NCBI GenBank assembly: GCA_024679635.1
Contig: JAIBDA010000038.1
Span: 1 to 11,077, forward strand
Length of the DNA: 11,077 nt
DNA from: Amphritea sp.
GTDB lineage: Bacteria; Pseudomonadota; Gammaproteobacteria; Pseudomonadales; Nitrincolaceae
Direction of reading: 5' to 3'
A program made the translations under genes and the position numbers. A model generated the notes under the pieces. The model was not told where the DNA came from and ran no database searches. It worked only from the letters and a program-made list of their open reading frames with translations. Below, in pieces: positions 7,588-11,077 of the stretch; within the stretch, counting starts at the first letter, position 1, and every line of letters starts with the position of its first letter.

Positions 7588-8538
7588 TTACCCGAGTTTA
7601 GCTTCAATCGCATCCATCAGCTGCATGCCGATGTCTAAGCCAAACTGGGTGTCCAGTTCGCGGATGCAGGTCGGGCTGGTGACGTTAACTTCGGTGAGGT
7701 AATCACCGATGACATCCAATCCGGCAAAGAGAATGCCCTGCGCTTTAAGGGTGGGGCCGACTTGCGCGGCGATCCACTTTTCGCGTTCGGTTAATGGTCT
7801 GCCTTCACCGCGTCCGCCCACTGCCAGATTTCCCCGGGTTTCCCCATTGGTTGGTATGCGGGATAGACCGTAAGGTACAGGTTCGCCATCAATCATCAGA
7901 ATTCGCTTATCACCATCGACAATTTCTGGCAGGTATTTCTGCGCCATGATAGTTTCCTGGCCATATTTAGTCAGGGTTTCAATGATCACGCCAAGATTTA
8001 CCCCTTCCTCCTGAATGCGGAAGATAGAAGCACCACCCATACCGTCGAGCGGTTTGAAAATGACATCTTTAAATTCTGCATGGAATTCACGTAACAGATC
8101 ATCCCGGCGGGTTACCAGAACAGGAGGGCAGCATTGTGGGAAGTGAGTGGCAAAAATCTTTTCGTTATAATCACGTAGTGCCTGGGGGCGGTTAACCATC
8201 AAGGTGTTACCCTGATCGGCGGCTATTTCAAGCAGGTGCGTGGTATAGATGAATTCGTTGTCGAATGGCGGGTCTTTGCGCATCAGTACCACATCGAGTG
8301 TACTGACTTCCTCTACTTGATATTCACCCCGCTCAAAAAAATTATCAGGATTCATATCGACCGTCAGCGGAGCCATCTTAGCCAGTACTTTTCCGTCCCG
8401 AAGGTAAAGGTCTTTCTGCTCCATGTACCAGAGCTCCCAGCCTTTATTCTGCGCCGCCCAGAGCATCGCCAGAGAACTGTCTTTTTTGTAGCTGATGGAT
8501 TCAATAGGATCCATCACAATGCCGACCTTTACTGTCAT
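7588..8538 (-). CDS. gshB: Glutathione synthetase GshB
   Basis: ATP-grasp ligase that joins gamma-glutamylcysteine and glycine to make glutathione in the cytoplasm. At 316 residues it equals the E. coli enzyme in length. The N-terminal substrate domain starts VKVGIVMDPIESI. The ATP-binding stretch FKPLDGMGGASIFR is at 161-174, EIVDGDKRIL at 205-214, the flexible loop with GETRGNLAVGGRGEG at 232-246, and the metal-binding LTEVNVTSPTCIRE at 281-294. All key segments are intact. An AAGG ribosome site sits eight bases before the ATG. It is the first gene of a tightly spaced leftward run through to pyrC'; gshA is not in the window. Confidence 0.98.
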   Translation of the reverse strand: MTVKVGIVMDPIESISYKKDSSLAMLWAAQNKGWELWYMEQKDLYLRDGKVLAKMAPLTVDMNPDNFFERGEYQVEEVSTLDVVLMRKDPPFDNEFIYTTHLLEIAADQGNTLMVNRPQALRDYNEKIFATHFPQCCPPVLVTRRDDLLREFHAEFKDVIFKPLDGMGGASIFRIQEEGVNLGVIIETLTKYGQETIMAQKYLPEIVDGDKRILMIDGEPVPYGLSRIPTNGETRGNLAVGGRGEGRPLTEREKWIAAQVGPTLKAQGILFAGLDVIGDYLTEVNVTSPTCIRELDTQFGLDIGMQLMDAIEAKLG

Positions 8539-8571
8539 CGAATTGCCTTATTAAGCTTTAGATTAAGGGGG

Positions 8572-8600
8572 ATTCTACCCGCCTGTTCAGGTCATCACCA
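8572..8600 (-). promoter_or_regulatory. Candidate promoter for the gshB-led cluster
   Basis: The minus strand carries TAGAAT (five of six -10 bases) at 8577-8572, with TGGTGA (three of six -35 bases) 17 bases further upstream. It lies in the 84-base gap between rsmE and gshB. No terminator hairpin is seen after rsmE, so read-through from rsmE is equally possible. Confidence 0.3.
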
Positions 8601-8622
8601 GTGTTACTGCTGCTTCCTGCGT

Positions 8623-9351
8623 TTATCCCAGATCACCCCATAAATACTGCAGTACAGAGAGTGCGGCGACAGGGGCGGTTTCCGTACGGAAAACGCGAGG
8701 ACCGAATGCCACCGGTTTGAACCCCTGCGCCAGTGCCTGTTCCACTTCCGCTTCACTCAGGCCGCCTTCGGGACCGATCAACAACGCGATAGATTCGGGC
8801 CTTTCGAAATCCTCCAGGGGCTGTTCGGTATGGTGGTGTAGTACCAGTTTCAGATCAGCCTCAACACTGTTTATCCATTCGTTCAGGGATTGCGGTGCGG
8901 TTATCTCTGGGACATCACAACGTAAACTTTGTTCGCAGGCACTGATCGCCACCTGTTGCCAGTGCTGGCGTCGCTTATCCTGACGCTCGGCATTTAAGCG
9001 AACCTCGCAGCGCTCAGTGAACAGCGGCACCATCTGTTGCATGCCCAGTTCCGTCGCCTTCTGAATCGCATAGTCCATTCGCTCTCCACGGGAGACCGAC
9101 TGACCAATAGTAACCCTCAGAGGTGACTGTCGCGTTGGTGTGGTTGTCTTAGTGATTTGTGCCCGGGCGCTGCGCTTCGCCACGTCTGTCAATTCGGCAA
9201 AATATTCACAGCCATCCCCATTAAACAGGATTAGCTGATCTCCGGGCCTCATTCTTAAGGCTCTGGAAACATGTTGTGTAGCACCATCACTGAGGTTGAA
9301 CGTCTGACCTTCAGTAAAGGCCTGCGGTTCGTAAAAACGGGGTGTTCTCAT
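8623..9351 (-). CDS. rsmE: 16S rRNA m3U1498 methyltransferase RsmE
   Basis: SPOUT-class methyltransferase that methylates N3 of U1498 in 16S rRNA using S-adenosylmethionine. It has 242 residues, normal for RsmE. The N-terminal PUA-like domain (about 1-70) contains LSDGATQHVSRALRMRPGD. The trefoil-knot catalytic domain shows GERMDYAIQKATELG (89-103), ACEQSLR (138-144), the cofactor motif LLIGPEGGLS (190-199), and FGPRVFRTETAP (216-227). The stretch after EQ is SLR where SGR or CGR is usual, a small departure. The start ATG at 9351 has only a weak upstream GAAA. metK lies upstream in the same direction but is separated by a terminator, so rsmE needs its own promoter; none is convincing in the 58 bases available. 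Confidence 0.96.
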   Translation of the reverse strand: MRTPRFYEPQAFTEGQTFNLSDGATQHVSRALRMRPGDQLILFNGDGCEYFAELTDVAKRSARAQITKTTTPTRQSPLRVTIGQSVSRGERMDYAIQKATELGMQQMVPLFTERCEVRLNAERQDKRRQHWQQVAISACEQSLRCDVPEITAPQSLNEWINSVEADLKLVLHHHTEQPLEDFERPESIALLIGPEGGLSEAEVEQALAQGFKPVAFGPRVFRTETAPVAALSVLQYLWGDLG

Positions 9352-9411
9352 AATTTCAACAGTCTGTATCGAGCAAGATTAGGCGTTATTATGCCGTCTT
9401 TAGCGGGATAA

Positions 9412-9444
9412 AAAAAAGGGCAGAGTATTTACTCTGCCCTTTTT
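9412..9444 (-). terminator. Intrinsic terminator of metK
   Basis: A nine-pair stem GGGCAGAGT (9418-9426) with ACTCTGCCC (9431-9439) and a four-base loop is extended by five A-T pairs. Read on the minus strand it ends in a run of seven or more T, about 37 bases after the metK stop. The + strand also has five T after the stem, but no + strand gene ends here. Confidence 0.93.
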
Positions 9445-9480
9445 ATCTCTGATTAGACGTCAGTCGTTGGCCAGTTTGAG

Positions 9481-10671
9481 TTACAGGCCCGCTGCAGCGC
9501 GCAGCTCGTCAGCCTTATCGGTTCTTTCCCAGCTGTAAGCGGTGAACGTTTCGTTACCTACGGTCATTTCAAATGGGTTATGGCCGAAGTGACCGTATGC
9601 TGCGGTCTGACGGTACATAGGGTGCAGCAGATCCAACATCTGGGTGATCGCGTGTGGGCGCAGATCGAAGTGGCTGTTGATCAGTGCAATGATCTTGTCA
9701 TCTGCGATCTTGCCGGTACCGAAAGTATTGATGGATACCGAGGTCGGCTCTGCAACGCCAATAGCGTAGGAAACTTGTATTTCACACTTGTCAGCCAGTC
9801 CTGCGGCAACTATGTTCTTAGCAACATAACGGCCGGCATAGGCTGCAGAGCGATCAACTTTTGAAGGGTCTTTACCAGAGAAAGCGCCGCCACCATGGCG
9901 CGCCATGCCGCCGTAGGTATCAACGATAATCTTACGGCCAGTCAGACCACAATCGCCTACCGGTCCGCCTATAACGAAGTTACCGGTTGGGTTGATATGG
10001 AATTTGGTGCTCTTATCGATCCACTCAGCAGGCAGGGTGTGCTTGATGATCAGCTCCATTACTGCTTCCTGCAGGTCGGGTAAGGATACTTCAGGGTTGT
10101 GCTGGGTGGACAGTACAACAGCATCAATGCCGACAGGCTTACCATTTTCATAACGGAAGGTAACCTGGCTCTTTGCATCCGGGCGCAGCCAGGGCAGCAG
10201 ACCTGATTTACGTGCCTCTGCCTGACGCTCTACCAGCCGATGGGCATAACAGATAGGCGCTGGCATCAGTACATCAGTCTCGTTACTGGCGTAGCCGAAC
10301 ATCAGGCCCTGGTCGCCGGCGCCCTGATCTTCAGGCTTGGCGCGGTCAACACCCTGGTTGATATCGTGTGACTGCTTACCGATGATGTTAATCACACCAC
10401 AGGTTTCACCGTCATAACCCACTTCTGATGAGGTATAGCCGATATCGCAGATAACACCGCGGACCAGCTCTTCAAGGTCAACCCAGGCAGAAGTAGTAAT
10501 CTCACCAGAGACAACGGCAACACCGGTTTTAACTAAAGTTTCACAGGCCACACGGGCGTGCTTATCTTCAGCAATAATTGCATCAAGAACCGCATCAGAG
10601 ATCTGATCGGCGATCTTATCAGGATGGCCTTCGGAAACTGATTCCGAAGTAAACAGGCTATATTCGCTCAT
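9481..10671 (-). CDS. metK: S-adenosylmethionine synthetase MetK
   Basis: Makes S-adenosylmethionine from methionine and ATP, releasing phosphate and diphosphate. The protein has 396 residues, a little longer than E. coli MetK. N-terminal ATP motif [11 protein letters not shown] runs from 14 to 24. The signature [12 protein letters not shown] at 117-128 and the glycine-rich P-loop GGGAFSGKD at 260-268 are intact, and [11 protein letters not shown] (227-237) is present. The start ATG at 10671 is preceded by GAAG seven bases away. It is divergent from tkt, with 327 bases between them, and ends at its own terminator. Likely regulation through this long upstream region is discussed separately; no known SAM riboswitch class was recognised. 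Confidence 0.98.
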   Translation of the reverse strand: MSEYSLFTSESVSEGHPDKIADQISDAVLDAIIAEDKHARVACETLVKTGVAVVSGEITTSAWVDLEELVRGVICDIGYTSSEVGYDGETCGVINIIGKQSHDINQGVDRAKPEDQGAGDQGLMFGYASNETDVLMPAPICYAHRLVERQAEARKSGLLPWLRPDAKSQVTFRYENGKPVGIDAVVLSTQHNPEVSLPDLQEAVMELIIKHTLPAEWIDKSTKFHINPTGNFVIGGPVGDCGLTGRKIIVDTYGGMARHGGGAFSGKDPSKVDRSAAYAGRYVAKNIVAAGLADKCEIQVSYAIGVAEPTSVSINTFGTGKIADDKIIALINSHFDLRPHAITQMLDLLHPMYRQTAAYGHFGHNPFEMTVGNETFTAYSWERTDKADELRAAAGL

Positions 10672-10789
10672 TTTGAGTCTTCAATCCTAACTTTAGAGAA
10701 TAAGGTTTGGCGTCGGGTAACAGACCCGGGTATAAGAATGGAGCGTATTTTAATCCGGTTGCGTCCCGATTGCATGGTCGGTATCTCTG

Positions 10790-10820
10790 TTTTAGATGAT
10801 TTTTTTGTCTTTTTAGATGA
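10790..10820. repeat. Pair of 10-base direct repeats, 21 bases apart
   Basis: TTTTAGATGA occurs at 10790-10799 and again at 10811-10820. The repeat-to-repeat distance is 21 bases, two DNA turns. The two copies are separated by a T-rich stretch and lie within the putative metK leader. Confidence 0.7.
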
Positions 10821-10837
10821 AAACCACTCATTTTCAT
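10817..10837. repeat. Inverted repeat in the metK-tkt gap
   Basis: ATGAAAA (10817-10823) pairs with TTTTCAT (10831-10837) across a seven-base spacer. It could be a protein-binding dyad or a weak hairpin in RNA. It overlaps the second TTTTAGATGA copy. Confidence 0.55.
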
Positions 10838-10857
10838 TAAATTTCTTCGAAATAGGT

Positions 10858-10886
10858 TTGATGCTGACGGACGGTTACGAGAAAAT
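10858..10886 (+). promoter_or_regulatory. Candidate tkt promoter
   Basis: TTGATG (10858-10863, four of six -35 bases) and GAAAAT (10881-10886, four of six -10 bases) are separated by 17 bases. Transcription would start about 105 bases before the tkt ATG. The -10 overlaps the inverted repeat at 10882-10899. Confidence 0.3.
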
Positions 10887-10899
10887 AGCCGCCTATTTT
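10882..10899. repeat. 18-base perfect inverted repeat near the tkt promoter
   Basis: AAAATAG (10882-10888) and CTATTTT (10893-10899) form a perfect seven-base dyad around CCGC. It overlaps the candidate tkt -10 and lies within the putative metK leader, so it may be an operator or a hairpin. Confidence 0.6.
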
Positions 10900-10935
10900 T
10901 GATCGGTGCTTCATTCTTAAAAATCTTCACAAGAG

Positions 10936-10965
10936 ATTAAAGAGGAAGTATCAAACACTTTTCAA
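10936..10965 (-). promoter_or_regulatory. Candidate metK promoter
   Basis: On the minus strand TTGAAA (10965-10960, five of six -35 bases) and TTTAAT (10941-10936, five of six -10 bases) are 18 bases apart. It is the best sigma-70 match I found upstream of metK and implies a leader of about 260 bases. The direct repeats TCAAAC at 10951-10956 and 10962-10967 overlap the -35 and spacer. Confidence 0.4.
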
Positions 10966-10998
10966 ACTCAATTTGGGTTTTACCCCTGGAGTGAATAA

Positions 10999-11077
10999 AT
11001 GTCCTCGCGTAGAGAACTAGCCAATGCAATTCGTGCCCTCAGTATGGATGCTGTCCAAAAGGCCAAATCTGGTCACC
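10999..11077 (+). CDS. tkt: Transketolase, N-terminal fragment (runs off the window)
   Basis: The first 26 codons are visible before the right edge. They read MSSRRELANAIRALSMDAV and then QKAKSGH, which is almost identical to the start of E. coli transketolase and includes the His of the conserved KSGHPG substrate and thiamine diphosphate region. Transketolase transfers two-carbon ketol units in the pentose phosphate pathway and Calvin cycle. A good ribosome site GGAG (10988-10991) lies seven bases before the ATG. The gene is divergent from metK. It is partial only because the window ends. Confidence 0.93.
   Translation, partial: MSSRRELANAIRALSMDAVQKAKSGH

Larger units (their letters stand above)
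10672..10998. other. metK-tkt divergent regulatory region
   Basis: This 327-base gap holds the start regions of two divergent genes and no believable gene. It contains candidate promoters on both strands, two pairs of direct repeats and at least four short inverted repeats: 10714-10728, 10817-10837, 10841-10853 and 10882-10899. If metK starts from the best promoter, its leader is about 260 bases. No SAM, SAH or MetJ-type element was recognised by eye. Confidence 0.6.

Noticed and set aside
9455..9462. AGACGTCA, seven of eight bases of a MetJ box
   Set aside because: It is a single copy located downstream of the metK stop, whereas MetJ needs tandem boxes near a promoter.
10658..10930. 90-codon minus-strand reading frame upstream of metK, beginning MKIFKNEAP
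   Set aside because: It resembles no family I know, has an odd composition, overlaps the metK start in another frame and fills a region with promoter-like repeats. It is most likely a chance frame.
10672..10998. Known SAM or SAH riboswitch before metK
   Set aside because: I could not find the conserved core of the classes I know; only simple short hairpins are visible.

Overview
The window looks like core chromosome of a marine gammaproteobacterium, most likely of the Oceanospirillales/Pseudomonadales type. This rests on base composition near 50% GC and on proteins resembling Pseudomonas families: PilT, PilU, inactive PyrC', class A-type PyrB, PyrR, AlgH/YqgE and a TonB3-like protein. From memory, the order pilT-pilU ... 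pyrC'-pyrB-pyrR-ruvX-yqgE-tonB3-gshB matches Pseudomonas aeruginosa with some genes missing in between. The species assignment is inference. I see no insertion sequence, prophage, CRISPR array, tRNA or rRNA.

Layout: bases 1-320 are a non-coding leader. pilT and pilU (321-2540, + strand) encode the two retraction ATPases of the type IV pilus. They end at a strong hairpin with T-runs on both sides (2554-2599). That hairpin also closes the long leftward cluster read from the other side: gshB, tonB3-like, yqgE, ruvX, pyrR, pyrB, pyrC' (8538 down to 2622). Spacing in this cluster is tight: a 20-base overlap at ruvX/pyrR and gaps of 4 to 64 bases elsewhere. rsmE (9351-8623) lies upstream in the same direction. 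metK (10671-9481) has its own terminator at 9412-9444. tkt starts at 10999 on the + strand and runs off the right edge.

The genes cover pilus retraction (pilTU, and probably the TonB3-like protein), de novo pyrimidine synthesis (PyrB with its catalytically dead partner PyrC', plus PyrR), glutathione synthesis (gshB), 16S rRNA modification and maturation (rsmE, ruvX), S-adenosylmethionine synthesis (metK) and the pentose phosphate pathway (tkt).

I found no clearly undescribed system. The parts most worth a second look are the 327-base metK-tkt divergent region, which is rich in direct and inverted repeats and probably contains a metK leader of about 260 bases; the degenerate metal site of PyrC'; and the TonB3-like gene shared by a pilus-associated neighbourhood.
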